Below, piece by piece: positions 18,936 to 28,304 of a stretch of 64,000 nt of DNA. The DNA lies in contig JBMNVN010000002.1 of assembly GCA_050946835.1 (NCBI GenBank), positions 248,001-312,000 on the forward strand. Reading direction: 5' to 3'. The notes below the pieces were generated by a model. That model searched no databases and had not been told where the DNA came from. It was given only the letters and a program-made list of their open reading frames with translations. The DNA is from UBA1447 sp002329225 (GTDB lineage: Bacteria > Bacillota > Clostridia > Oscillospirales > Acutalibacteraceae). Each line of letters opens with the position of its first letter. The first letter of the stretch is position 1. A program made the position numbers and the translations under genes.

Positions 18936-20108
18936 TTAATTTGTTTGTAAAATGGCAAAAATACTTGATAATGTTTTCTCCAAAGCGAATTTACCTTTTG
19001 ACCGCTCGTCAAAAGAGAGTCTTTTAAGCATTTCATCGGCTTCATTCAAGCTGTCCAAACAGGCGCTGATTTGCGCTACCGTAAGTTTTGCGGACACTTC
19101 CGCCGCTTTTTTCAGTCTGAAACCGGCATTCTTATAGTTAAAATGTTCAGTCAGTGCAGTATATTTTTTGCCGCTTTCCATAGCTAACTTTGTTCGGTAA
19201 ATATCAGTGAAGTGAGCCACCAGTGCCCCCAAAATCATTAAAGGCTCATTCTTTTGAACAAGCAGCGAATCAAGCGTTTTAAAGGCTTCATCGGGTTTGC
19301 CGGAGGTCAAATATCCTGCCATATCAAAGGCGCGGGCCTGCAAGGTTTTGGTGGTGACGCTGTCAATGTGCGCCATTGTGATAACGGAATCGGGGCTGAA
19401 AGAACATACTTTATCAAGTTCCGTCTGCAGGTTTGCAATATCCTGACCGACGCATTCAATCAGATACCTGGCCGAAGCGTAGTCAATGGAACAATTTCTC
19501 TTTTTTGCACCGGACCTTACCAATGCAACAAGACCGTCCTGACTTTTTGACATAAATTGCAGGGAAGCGCCTTTTTCTTTTGCCAGGGCCTCGACCTTTT
19601 TCCAGTAGTTTATCTTTTTTTCGTCAGGCGTTTCCTCTTCTTTTTCCGCAGTTGCTTCCGACTTTTCTTTTTCGCCGTCGGCTGAACTTTCGGCACTTTT
19701 TGAGTTTTTTTCTCCCGACTTGCCCGAAGCGGTTACCGTTGACATCAGGAATACCACAACACAGCTTTCAGGTATATCCTCTAAAATTGTGATAAGGTTT
19801 TCCGCATCCGCACTGTCCATTTTGCTTATGTTTAAGTCATGAACCAGCACCGCAGTATATTCGCTGAAAAGCGGTACGGCTTCCACCGCATCTTTCAGGC
19901 TTTCCATAGTTAGGGTAGCGCCGTCAAACCATCGCAAGTTAAAATCCATAAAATCCGGGGCAATATTCCGTTCGGCAATCGCTTTGGCATAGTGGACTTT
20001 TAGAAAGTTTTCATCCCCGTGTATAAAGTAAAAACCGCCCTTGACGCCGTTTTTCAGCATCTCTTTAGCAATATCTTCAGCGTTGTCGGAATGTCGGTAA
20101 TAACTCAT
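18936..20108 (-). CDS. holA: DNA polymerase III delta subunit
   Basis: The delta (wrench) subunit of the clamp loader. Family features are the N-terminal YFIHGDENFL, TLTMESLKDAVEAVPLFSE, and the middle domain with YLIECVGQDIANLQTELDKVCSF. At 390 residues it is longer than most (about 330-345). The excess is a Ser/Lys/Glu-rich low-complexity insertion at about 125-165, inside the N-terminal AAA+-like domain. The ATG at 20108 has GGAG six bases upstream; a TTG four codons earlier overlaps that site. comEC lies just upstream, the conserved comEC-holA order. Confidence 0.93.
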   Translation of the reverse strand: MSYYRHSDNAEDIAKEMLKNGVKGGFYFIHGDENFLKVHYAKAIAERNIAPDFMDFNLRWFDGATLTMESLKDAVEAVPLFSEYTAVLVHDLNISKMDSADAENLITILEDIPESCVVVFLMSTVTASGKSGEKNSKSAESSADGEKEKSEATAEKEEETPDEKKINYWKKVEALAKEKGASLQFMSKSQDGLVALVRSGAKKRNCSIDYASARYLIECVGQDIANLQTELDKVCSFSPDSVITMAHIDSVTTKTLQARAFDMAGYLTSGKPDEAFKTLDSLLVQKNEPLMILGALVAHFTDIYRTKLAMESGKKYTALTEHFNYKNAGFRLKKAAEVSAKLTVAQISACLDSLNEADEMLKRLSFDERSKGKFALEKTLSSIFAILQTN

Positions 20109-20132
20109 AAAAATCTCCAAATACTCTAAAAG

Positions 20133-22331
20133 TCAGGCCGGTAAGCTTATGGTTATGTCTCCGCAGTCAGCAGTATTGTAAAACTTAATTCTATTACGGT
20201 CAAATCGCATTGTATATTCCGATTCAATCGGCTGATTATATGACGATATTACGGCCTTAAAAGAGTTATAGTTAAGCCACAAAGGCGGTTTGCCCCTGCA
20301 CACCAGAATTTCCGCATCCTCCCAACCAGCAGGAAGTTTACCTTCGCTCAAGGCGGGGGTAAACAAAAACAAAACCTTTACTCCTCTATAGTCCAATAAT
20401 ACCGAGCCGTTACCGTCTTTATACATATAATCAATTTCCAATCCGGATGAAAGCTTCTGTTTATAAGAAGATACATAAAAAGGCGTGCAGCTTTCAAGAA
20501 AAGAAAGGGCGTGTTCCTTTTTCGGTAAAACAATGTTCCGCGGGCTGAAGGTATTACACACTTCATAAGCGGCGCTTGACTCAGCGGGCGTTGTTGCGGG
20601 TATCACAAGAGTGTTCAAACTGCGGATATTTTTGTTTTCAAGCGCGTAGATTAGGGATTGAGGCGACTTTAAACCGGAACCGCAGCCTAAAAGGATATTT
20701 TGACCGGCATGAGTTACAAGATAAGCGCTTGCATTTTCATTATCAAAAACCGTGATATAAGTTTTGTTTTTTGAAAAAAGGTAGTCGCCCAACGGGGCCG
20801 AAGCAAGGATAACAGTTAAAACAAAAGCGGTAATTCCTGTTGTTCTTTTGCCGTTCTTCTTAAAAATCATTACGGCAAAAGCAAGTATTAATAACGAGAA
20901 CGATAATGCGATTAATACGGATGACCCGTTAACGCTCAGGAGGGAAAAAGATAAATCCGAGAGGGCGGCGGCTGCCTTGATAACAAGCGTTGATAAGCCG
21001 CCGGCAATTAAGGAAAGCGGGAAAGTGATAAAAGAAAACAATTTTGCCAATGATAATAAGCCGGACAACGCACCGAGCACCATAGCCCAGGAAGCGAGAA
21101 ACACAAGCAATACATTTGCCAATATGCTGATTAAGGATAACTGCTTAAAGTATATAACGAGCAAAGGCAGAGTGAAGATTGAGGCGGAAGCTGTTACGGC
21201 GGCTGAAGCAAAAACCGAGCTTAAAACCTTTTTTAAAAAAGCATTTTTTATAAATACTGCACGCCCGTTTAAAGCCATGAATATCTTTCGGTAAAAGCAG
21301 AGTATCCCAAGTGTGGCAAAGAATGAAAGCTGCAACCCTATATCCGCCGCACTGAAAGGGTTGATAAGCGTTATCAGCAGAACGGCAATACCCAATGAGT
21401 TTATGGAATCCGCTTCCCTGTGAATCAGGTTGCCCGTTAATAAAACCAGCAACATAATGCCGGCACGGACAACCGATGAGGTGAATTCCGCCAATGCCAT
21501 AAAATAGAGAACAAAAACAATCAGCAACAGATTTGCCGCACGTTTTTTAATTCTTAACAACTTGAATATCGACATCAGAAAGAGTGAGAGCATCGAAAGG
21601 TGCAAGCCGGATACCGCCGTTATATGGGCCATTCCGATATTCCTGAAATCCTTGACTATATCCTTAGAAAGAGAACTTTTGTCTCCGAAAAGCATGGCAA
21701 CAATCAAAGCGCCGGCTTCATTGGGCAGATTTTTTGTAATTGCTGAAACCACTCGAGTTCTAAAATCCCGAACACCCGCAATTATTGAAGTAGTCGTGGC
21801 GGGTTCAATGAAGCAAGCCTCCGTATCAGCCCAAGCCTGAATATAAATTCCCCGGCTTTTATCGGTCAGAGCGGAAATTTTGTTTTGATTTTCAAAGCGA
21901 TAAAAATTCGCTGTTGCCGTAATTTTGTCCGAATGCCGTAAATCGGGCAAGTCTTTTACAAAAAGACTCAGCCTTGTTTTTTGCTTTTTTCCGCCAATCA
22001 TTTCCGTTTTTACAATAACCCTGTCCGTGCCGCCGTCCGTTATAGAGGAGTTTTCAACAGTACCGGTAAGCTCCAGGGTTTTACCCTCAAGCTCTAAGAC
22101 GGGTTTATACTGCAGTTCCGTAGCCGCAATAAAACTGAGACAGGCAATCAGTGCTGATAGGCAGAAAACCGGAATTACTCTTTGTCCCCTGACTTTCTTT
22201 ATGCAAAGAGAAATCATAAAAGAGATTATGAAGAAAATGGCTGAGCAATAGGCAACAATATCGGATGTGAAGGACAATAATATTAACTGAAAGAAAAATG
22301 TAAACCCGAAAACGACAAAGGGACGCGGCAT
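20133..22331 (-). CDS. comEC: ComEC/Rec2 competence channel with degenerate MBL domain
   Basis: A polytopic membrane protein for uptake of single-stranded DNA. Residues 1-190 match the N-terminal hydrophobic and DUF4131/OB region; about 195-470 form the competence channel domain with DKSSLSKDIVKDFRNIGMAHITAVSGLHLSMLSL-type sequence. The C-terminal domain (523-732) aligns in position with the metallo-beta-lactamase domain but lacks its ligands: HxHxDH is replaced by ATTPAES (579-585) and the later SHHGS by SSYNQ. The domain is probably not a nuclease. holA follows, as is usual. Confidence 0.9.
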   Translation of the reverse strand: MPRPFVVFGFTFFFQLILLSFTSDIVAYCSAIFFIISFMISLCIKKVRGQRVIPVFCLSALIACLSFIAATELQYKPVLELEGKTLELTGTVENSSITDGGTDRVIVKTEMIGGKKQKTRLSLFVKDLPDLRHSDKITATANFYRFENQNKISALTDKSRGIYIQAWADTEACFIEPATTTSIIAGVRDFRTRVVSAITKNLPNEAGALIVAMLFGDKSSLSKDIVKDFRNIGMAHITAVSGLHLSMLSLFLMSIFKLLRIKKRAANLLLIVFVLYFMALAEFTSSVVRAGIMLLVLLTGNLIHREADSINSLGIAVLLITLINPFSAADIGLQLSFFATLGILCFYRKIFMALNGRAVFIKNAFLKKVLSSVFASAAVTASASIFTLPLLVIYFKQLSLISILANVLLVFLASWAMVLGALSGLLSLAKLFSFITFPLSLIAGGLSTLVIKAAAALSDLSFSLLSVNGSSVLIALSFSLLILAFAVMIFKKNGKRTTGITAFVLTVILASAPLGDYLFSKNKTYITVFDNENASAYLVTHAGQNILLGCGSGLKSPQSLIYALENKNIRSLNTLVIPATTPAESSAAYEVCNTFSPRNIVLPKKEHALSFLESCTPFYVSSYKQKLSSGLEIDYMYKDGNGSVLLDYRGVKVLFLFTPALSEGKLPAGWEDAEILVCRGKPPLWLNYNSFKAVISSYNQPIESEYTMRFDRNRIKFYNTADCGDITISLPA

Positions 22332-22348
22332 TTTTACACCTCTTTAAA

Positions 22349-22690
22349 TCAGCCCGGAGGCCAAGAAAAATCCCTGCCTCCCAAAAGGTGAAAATGCAAA
22401 TGGTGAACGCTTTGACCGGCCTTTTCTCCGCTGTTGGTTACAACCCTGAAGTTACCGTCAAGGTTCTTTTTATTAGCAATTTCCGCCGCTTTTTCAAAAA
22501 TTTTCATAATTACGGCGCTGTTTTCCGCACTGATGTCGGCGGCTGAGGGGATATGAGCCTTCGGTATAATGAGAACGTGAACGGGAGCCTGAGGACTGAT
22601 GTCGTTAAAGGCGAATATCTCATCATCCTCATAAACCTTATCGGAGGGTATATCCCCTGCTATAATTTTACAAAACAAGCAGTCTTTCAT
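22349..22690 (-). CDS. HIT family protein (Hint-type nucleotide hydrolase)
   Basis: A small histidine-triad hydrolase acting on nucleoside phosphoramidates or dinucleotides. The HxHxH triad is His97, His99 and His101 in VHHLHFHLLGG. A CxxC pair (Cys4, Cys7) at the N-terminus is typical of the zinc-binding Hint subgroup. The ATG at 22690 has AGGAG seven bases upstream, whereas a GTG three codons earlier overlaps that site. It follows alaS by 12 nt. Confidence 0.94.
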   Translation of the reverse strand: MKDCLFCKIIAGDIPSDKVYEDDEIFAFNDISPQAPVHVLIIPKAHIPSAADISAENSAVIMKIFEKAAEIANKKNLDGNFRVVTNSGEKAGQSVHHLHFHLLGGRDFSWPPG

Positions 22691-22701
22691 TCTTTTCACT
22701 C

Positions 22702-25344
22702 CTAACCGTTTAAATGATTTAATATAATTTCATCCGAGTCGTCCATTGCCTCGGACAGCTTTTCAAGGCTTTTTATGCCCGCCATTGCGCTGTCGGGTCT
22801 TCCGCCGCCGGAACCTCCGGCTATTGAAGCAATTTCACGCACGATTTTTCCCGCATTCAGACCGTTCTTAACCGCATGTTGAGCGCACGCAACAAGGATG
22901 GTTGCCGACTCTCCCCCCTCAGCCACATTAGCCAAAACTATGACATTATCTGAGGATTGCTCTTTCAGTATATCCGCCATTGCACGCAACTCATCGGTTG
23001 TATAGGCTTTTAACACGGCTTTTATCAGTTTAACGCCTCCCAAATCCTTTGCACCTTCCGACAACTCCTTTGCTGTAACGGACAGCATATTGCCGCGCAT
23101 GGAGCTGATTTCTTTCTCTTTCTCTTTAAGCTCGGCTGCAACGGCGGCGGCTTTATTCTCCAGCTCTTCAACATTGTTGCTTTTCAGTATTGCTGCAGTA
23201 CGGGCTAAAAGTCCGTCATAATGGTTCAAACGCTGAATTATACTCATTCCGGTAACTGCCTCAATTCGCCTTACACCCGCCGAGACGGACATTTCTCTGA
23301 GTATTCTTATAAGCCCAATCTGACCGGTGTTGGCAACATGAGTTCCGCCGCAAAGTTCGGCTGAAAAATCTTCAACACGGACCACTCTTACAACTTCCTC
23401 ATACTTACCTTCAAAAAGGGCCATAGCCCCCTCTTTAATTGCGTCCTTAATTGACATTTCTCTGATTGTTACAGGCAGTGCTTTTAAAATCACACTGTTA
23501 ATTATATTCTCAACAAGCTCTAATTCTTCTTTGGTCATTGCGCTGAAGTGAGAAAAGTCAAAACGGAGGGTTTGAGGCCCGACCTCCTGCCCCGCCTGAA
23601 CAACATGATTACCCAAAACCTGTCTTAATGCCGCCTGCAGCAGGTGGGTTGCGGTGTGATTGCGGGCTGTGCTTATTCTATTTTCGGATATAATCTCCGC
23701 CTTAACCGTGCTTCCCTTTACGGGAATACTCCCCTCTTTAAGCAGGGCATGGTGTAGGATAATTCCGTCAGCGGTTTTTGTTGTATTGTAAACCTCCATC
23801 GAAAAATCGGAACCGCTTATAGAACCTTTGTCACCGAGTTGGCCGCCGCTTTCGGGGTAAAAGGGACTTCTGTCCAGCACAATATAATAGGCTTCCGGAT
23901 TTTCATGATTTTTATTTACTTCATCGGCACCGACAACCGCCAGCACCTTGCTTTCGGTAACAAAATCATCATATGTAAACTCCGTTGCCGGGATTTTTGA
24001 AAAAAGAGAGCTTGCATTTTCCCAGCCGTCGGCACCGGCATTCTTACGAGCGCTGCGTGCCCTCACCCTTTGTTCTTCTATCAGCTTTGCATATTCCTCT
24101 ACATCAACCGTAAAACCTCTTTCAGCGGCAATCTCCGTAGTAAGTTCCAATGGGAAGCCGAAAGTATCCGACAGCCTGAAAGCATCTTTACCGCTGATTT
24201 CTTTAGAAGAACCTGAGGAGGAAATAATCTCTTCAAGAATTTGAAAGCCGTTTTCAACCGTCTTGCCAAAGCTTTGTTCTTCCGAAAGGATTACCCTCTT
24301 AATAAACTCCCTTTCATCGTCAAGGGCCCTGTATGCGTTTTTATTTTCTTCAATAACGGACTCGCATATTTCGTGCAGGAACGGCTCTTTAAGCCCCAAC
24401 AATCTTCCATGCCTTGACGCTCTGCGCAGCAGTCGCCTTAAAACATAGCCTCTACCCTCATTTGAAGGCAGCACACCGTCACCGATTAAGAAGGTGGAAC
24501 TCCTGATATGGTCGGTAATTACCCGCAAAGAAACATCCGTATCATCATTTTCACGGTAATTGACCCCCGTCTTTTGTGCAACGGCTTCCAAAATATTCCT
24601 TATGGTATCCACTTCAAAAAGGTTGTCAACGCCCTGGGCAATGCAGGCCATTCTCTCCAACCCCATGCCCGTGTCTATATTCGGATTGGCAAGATTTTTA
24701 TAATTTCCTTTTCCGTCACTTTCGAACTGGGTAAACACCAAATTCCAAAACTCCGTAAACCGGTCGCATTCACAGCCGGGCAAACAATCGGGAGAACCGC
24801 AGCCGAATTCTTCCCCGCGGTCGTAATAAATCTCCGAGCAGGGGCCGCAGGGACCGGGGCCGAGTTCCCAGAAGTTATCCTCTTTACCCAAGCGGACAAT
24901 TCTGTCTTCAGCTACGCCGATCATATCTTTCCAGAGGTAATATGCTTCGTCATCTTCTTCATACACGCTGACATATATTTTATCCACAGGCAGATTTAGT
25001 TCCCGTGTACAAAACTCCCAAGCCCATTCAATTGCCTCTTTCTTAAAATAATCCCCAAATGAAAAGTTCCCCAACATCTCAAAATAAGTGCCGTGTCTGG
25101 GTGTTTTCCCCACACGGTCAATGTCGGGCGTTCTAATACATTTTTGACAGGTTGTAACCCGTTTGGAGGGAGGCGTTTGCTCACCGGTAAAATACTTTTT
25201 TAACGGCGCCATTCCCGCATTTATCAAAAGAAGGCTCTTATCCCCTTGGGGGATTAAAGAAGCGCTGGGCAGCCTCAAATGCCCCTTCTTTTCAAAAAAA
25301 GAGAGAAAGTTTTCTCGAATCTCATTAAGTCCGGTTTTCGGCAT
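22702..25344 (-). CDS. alaS: Alanyl-tRNA synthetase
   Basis: Charges tRNA-Ala. With the start at 25344 (MPKTGLNEIRENF) it has 880 residues. Visible parts are the class II catalytic core at the N-terminus, the tRNA-recognition region, the editing domain with HTATHLL and CGGTH zinc ligands, and the C-terminal domain ending in a glycine-rich stretch (IAGGSGGGRPDSAMAG). A longer reading frame to 25413 would run into the T-box terminator and is rejected. Expression is expected to depend on uncharged tRNA through the leader immediately upstream. Confidence 0.97.
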   Translation of the reverse strand: MPKTGLNEIRENFLSFFEKKGHLRLPSASLIPQGDKSLLLINAGMAPLKKYFTGEQTPPSKRVTTCQKCIRTPDIDRVGKTPRHGTYFEMLGNFSFGDYFKKEAIEWAWEFCTRELNLPVDKIYVSVYEEDDEAYYLWKDMIGVAEDRIVRLGKEDNFWELGPGPCGPCSEIYYDRGEEFGCGSPDCLPGCECDRFTEFWNLVFTQFESDGKGNYKNLANPNIDTGMGLERMACIAQGVDNLFEVDTIRNILEAVAQKTGVNYRENDDTDVSLRVITDHIRSSTFLIGDGVLPSNEGRGYVLRRLLRRASRHGRLLGLKEPFLHEICESVIEENKNAYRALDDEREFIKRVILSEEQSFGKTVENGFQILEEIISSSGSSKEISGKDAFRLSDTFGFPLELTTEIAAERGFTVDVEEYAKLIEEQRVRARSARKNAGADGWENASSLFSKIPATEFTYDDFVTESKVLAVVGADEVNKNHENPEAYYIVLDRSPFYPESGGQLGDKGSISGSDFSMEVYNTTKTADGIILHHALLKEGSIPVKGSTVKAEIISENRISTARNHTATHLLQAALRQVLGNHVVQAGQEVGPQTLRFDFSHFSAMTKEELELVENIINSVILKALPVTIREMSIKDAIKEGAMALFEGKYEEVVRVVRVEDFSAELCGGTHVANTGQIGLIRILREMSVSAGVRRIEAVTGMSIIQRLNHYDGLLARTAAILKSNNVEELENKAAAVAAELKEKEKEISSMRGNMLSVTAKELSEGAKDLGGVKLIKAVLKAYTTDELRAMADILKEQSSDNVIVLANVAEGGESATILVACAQHAVKNGLNAGKIVREIASIAGGSGGGRPDSAMAGIKSLEKLSEAMDDSDEIILNHLNG

Positions 25345-25361
25345 AAAAATATCACTCCATT

Positions 25362-25394
25362 TAAAAAATAAAATGCGTCCAACAGATTGGGACG
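25362..25394 (-). terminator. T-box intrinsic terminator before alaS
   Basis: On the minus strand CGTCC (25390-25394) pairs with GGACG (25376-25380), with neighbouring bases extending the helix, followed by CATTTTATTTTTT. It competes with the antiterminator formed with the T-box sequence and so acts as the on/off switch of the leader. Confidence 0.75.
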
Positions 25395-25608
25395 AACGAA
25401 TCCGCGGTACCACCCAATTTATGCTGACGCATCACTCTAACCCAATAACGTGGGCAACGCCTCGGTTTAACTCACCGGGGAGTTCCGGTTTCCCGGGGCC
25501 GTAGGGCCTGCCGACACTTCAATGCGAGGGAACCTTTCAGCCAATAAATAATTGAGTCCCCATCTCTTTCGCATGGTAAAGGCATCTTTACGGCACTGAC
25601 TTTTACGG
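25362..25608 (-). promoter_or_regulatory. T-box riboswitch leader of alaS
   Basis: A transcribed leader that senses uncharged tRNA. The T-box consensus GGGTGGTACCGCG is present on the minus strand at 25403-25415. It is followed by a terminator hairpin (arms 25376-25380 and 25390-25394) with a U-rich tail. Upstream, ATGCGA pairs with TCGCAT, with an AGAGA-type internal loop and an inner GGGGAC/GTTCCC helix, consistent with a Stem I-like fold. I could not assign the specifier triplet with certainty. The tRNA is inferred to be Ala from the gene it controls. Confidence 0.9.
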
Positions 25609-25613
25609 ACTGT

Positions 25614-25642
25614 ATTTTATTATATATAACGAGATTTGTCAA
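25614..25642 (-). promoter_or_regulatory. Sigma-A promoter of the alaS T-box transcript
   Basis: On the minus strand a perfect TTGACA (25637-25642) is followed after exactly 17 bp by TAAAAT (25614-25619), one mismatch from the -10 consensus. Transcription would start about 7 nt later, at the 5' end of the leader. It is among the best promoters in the window. Confidence 0.8.
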
Positions 25643-25846
25643 ACATTTCAACGGCGAAAATTATTGTGAAAAGCAGAAAAAAATATGCATGGCGGGCCAA
25701 TGTGGACATTGCCCTTTACAAGACCTGCAAAAGACGGGCTTTATACTTTATTTGCCAGAATTCTTTTAAAATCAATAATCTCCTATCCAAGCAGAAAGGA
25801 GTTATAATTTCATATTTATCCTTATTAATGCCAAACTCATTAGAAT
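25643..25846. other. Intergenic stretch without a gene
   Basis: About 200 AT-rich bases between the U32 peptidase stop and the alaS promoter. No reading frame with coding character is seen. A short imperfect hairpin (GGGCAATG/CATTGGCCC on the minus strand, around 25695-25716) lies some ten bases before a T-run and may act as a weak terminator for the mltG-U32 transcript. Confidence 0.5.
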
Positions 25847-27076
25847 TCAATTTACCTTACGGCGGAGGATTGCACCTTCTTTAAGAGGAATATCGCAATC
25901 AAAATACACCTTTTGTAATGGGTGCGGTGCGGAGTCAATTTTTATGTGATTTTCATCACGAAGATTTTGGACTTTAAAGCCAAAAGGCGGTTTACCGGGT
26001 TCAAAAGTTTCCAAGTACTCGCCGTTAAAAAATCTGTTGCGCTGAATTACAAGAGCAGTCAGTTTTTCATAACTTTCCACCACTGCGGCAAGTTCCCACT
26101 CCTGCAAATAGCCACCCTCATAATATACCTGTGCCTGAGAGGGTTTTGAATAATAAAAACCGGTACAATATTCCCTGTGGCTGATTTTATTTAGCTCTTC
26201 TTTTATCCACGGGGCGGTTGCTTCTACACTTTCCCCTTTTGCCAATATATCCAATGCGCTCCTGTATGCATTCGTTACTACGGAGGTGTAGTAGGTATTC
26301 TTGGCACGGCCTTCAATTTTAAGGCTGTCCACACCGGCCGCAATAAGGTCCTCCAAATGCTCAATCATACAAAGGTCTTTCGAGTTGAATAAATGGGTGC
26401 CGTCTTCATCTTCATTCACGGGGATATATATGCCCGGCCTTTTTTCCTCCACAACGCTGTACTTCCAACGGCAGGGTTGAGCGCAGTCACCGTTATCCGC
26501 CTCTCTCCCCGTCAAATAGGCGGAAAGCAGGCATCTGCCGGAAATGGAAACGCACATTGCGCCATGGACAAAGCACTCAATTTGGACATCAGCGGGAAGT
26601 TTATGCCTTATTTCTGCAATTTCTTCAAGGCTAAGTTCACGGGCAAGTACAATTCTGCCGGCGCCGAGTTCCGCCAGCATTAGTGCGGTTTGATAATTTG
26701 TTACGCCGAGTTGGGTAGAGATATGAATGTCGGTACGGGGAGCATATTGTTTTGCTAGAGAAAGGGTACCCAGGTCGGAAATAATCAGGGCGTCAACCCC
26801 GCAGGATGATACCTGCTCCAAAAATGAGGGTAAAAGTTTTACCTGGTCGTTCCTCGGCAGAATATTACAGGTAAGGTAGACTCTGGCGCCGACTTTATGC
26901 GCCTTTTTTACGGCTTCCCCAATTTCCGGCACGGAAAAATTCTTAGGCGCCGACCTCATACCGAAGCTTTCGCCGCCCAGGTAAACGGCATCCGCGCCGT
27001 AATACAAAGCGGCATCTAAACTCTCCATATTTCCTGCCGGAGATAACAGTTCAGGAATTTTAATTTTTTCCGACAT
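25847..27076 (-). CDS. U32 family peptidase/collagenase-like protein
   Basis: Member of the U32 family; characterised relatives include RlhA, TrhP and UbiU/V-type proteins that hydroxylate RNA or ubiquinone precursors, besides older reports of collagenase activity. The N-terminus PELLSPAGNMESLDAALYYGADAVYLGG and the signature ELSLEEIAEIRHKLPADVQIECFVHGAMC are diagnostic. Cysteines in SGRCLLSAYLTGR and NGDCAQPCRW fit the Fe-S cluster of the RNA/ubiquinone hydroxylating group. A tRNA-modification role is likelier than proteolysis. It follows mltG with a 1 nt gap. Confidence 0.88.
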   Translation of the reverse strand: MSEKIKIPELLSPAGNMESLDAALYYGADAVYLGGESFGMRSAPKNFSVPEIGEAVKKAHKVGARVYLTCNILPRNDQVKLLPSFLEQVSSCGVDALIISDLGTLSLAKQYAPRTDIHISTQLGVTNYQTALMLAELGAGRIVLARELSLEEIAEIRHKLPADVQIECFVHGAMCVSISGRCLLSAYLTGREADNGDCAQPCRWKYSVVEEKRPGIYIPVNEDEDGTHLFNSKDLCMIEHLEDLIAAGVDSLKIEGRAKNTYYTSVVTNAYRSALDILAKGESVEATAPWIKEELNKISHREYCTGFYYSKPSQAQVYYEGGYLQEWELAAVVESYEKLTALVIQRNRFFNGEYLETFEPGKPPFGFKVQNLRDENHIKIDSAPHPLQKVYFDCDIPLKEGAILRRKVN

Positions 27077-27077
27077 A

Positions 27078-28295
27078 TTATTTGTTATTTACTCTCAACA
27101 CTTCCATTGTGTTGGCATTGTGTTCATCAACGGTTTTCGCCATATATATTTTACCGTTCTTGTCATGTTGGAAATAGTTGTAAGAAGTATCCGATGGATA
27201 AAGAGCCGCTTCAATAGCCTTTTGTCCGGGGTTGCAAATCGGTCCGGGAGGAAGTCCCGGCACTAAGTAAGTGTTATATTGTTCCTGGAAGTAGGCGGCT
27301 TTCGCATCGCCTAAAACGGGCTTTACAAAACGGGTTATGTAGTCTTTTGTTGAGTTGCATTCCAAAGCGGGATAAACATTTGCCTTTTCTAGCCTGTTGT
27401 GGATAACGGAAGAAACAAGGGGCATTTGTTCGGCATTTGCCGCTTCTTTTTGGATGATAGAAGCTATAATTATAACTTCATCAACGCTTAAACCCAGTTT
27501 TTTGGCTCGGTCAGCGTATTTTTTTGTCCATTTATCGTCAAAGTTATTAAGCATTTTGTTAATTACACTGTTGGCGTTTTCATTAATGAAGAACTCGTAA
27601 GTGTCGGGGAAGAAGTAGCCTTCCAACAAGAGTGTACGCTTGTCATTGCCGTTAAGCCCCTCCAAATATGAGAAGTTGAATTTTGTGTCATTGAATACAG
27701 CAAAGAATTCATCAACTTTGCAAACATTATTTTCCGCTAATTTTCTGGCGATTTGGTATACGCTCCAGCCTTCCGGAAAAACCAGTTTTACGGTTTCGGC
27801 AGCGCTGCGCACAACTTTGAACTGGTTCAGCATGGCTTCTACACCGCTGTCGGCTCTGACATAGTAAACGCCGTTTAAATAAGTGGGGGTACGGGTCTTT
27901 CTGATTTTTGCTACGGTATCGGTAAAAAGTACGCAAAACCATTTTTGTTTAATCAGGCCGGCATCGTGCAAAACATTGAGAATATCCTTAGTTGTAGCAT
28001 TTTCCGGTATGGTTACAGCCACAAGGTCGTTGCTTCTGCCGATTGCAAGCACATCGTTGATGCTTGATATTGCTATGGAAGCCAAAAAAAGCGAAGCAAG
28101 AACAACGGCTATAAAGCCGACAAGGCGCTTAAAAGCACGCCCGGAACGCTTGCCTCCGTTCCCATTTGCGGCTACGGTTTCGGAGCCCTGAACAGAGGCA
28201 GGCGGGTTGGAAAAATAAATTTCACCGCTGTATCTCTGTGAAGTCCCATGAGTTTTTTTCCCGGCTTGCTTTTTATCAAATTTAATATGCTTCAT
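27078..28295 (-). CDS. mltG: Endolytic transglycosylase MltG
   Basis: Cleaves nascent peptidoglycan strands and sets glycan length. A cytoplasmic N-terminal tail of about 57 residues is followed by one membrane helix (58-78), a LysM-like region and the YceG domain. The catalytic glutamate is Glu284 in ASIIQKEAA; the residue two before it is Gln rather than the common Glu, but the catalytic position is kept. PGLPPGPICNPG is another family motif. 405 residues. The mltG-U32 pairing is frequent in Clostridia. Confidence 0.93.
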   Translation of the reverse strand: MKHIKFDKKQAGKKTHGTSQRYSGEIYFSNPPASVQGSETVAANGNGGKRSGRAFKRLVGFIAVVLASLFLASIAISSINDVLAIGRSNDLVAVTIPENATTKDILNVLHDAGLIKQKWFCVLFTDTVAKIRKTRTPTYLNGVYYVRADSGVEAMLNQFKVVRSAAETVKLVFPEGWSVYQIARKLAENNVCKVDEFFAVFNDTKFNFSYLEGLNGNDKRTLLLEGYFFPDTYEFFINENANSVINKMLNNFDDKWTKKYADRAKKLGLSVDEVIIIASIIQKEAANAEQMPLVSSVIHNRLEKANVYPALECNSTKDYITRFVKPVLGDAKAAYFQEQYNTYLVPGLPPGPICNPGQKAIEAALYPSDTSYNYFQHDKNGKIYMAKTVDEHNANTMEVLRVNNK

Positions 28296-28304
28296 AGCCT
28301 GCTC

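Noticed and set aside
24508..24999. A 163-codon open frame on the plus strand
   Set aside because: Antisense to alaS; a by-product of codon bias in the real gene.
27430..27460. MltG appears to lack one glutamate of the EKE motif
   Set aside because: The residue that corresponds to the catalytic Glu of the E. coli enzyme is the second one, which is retained as Glu284.
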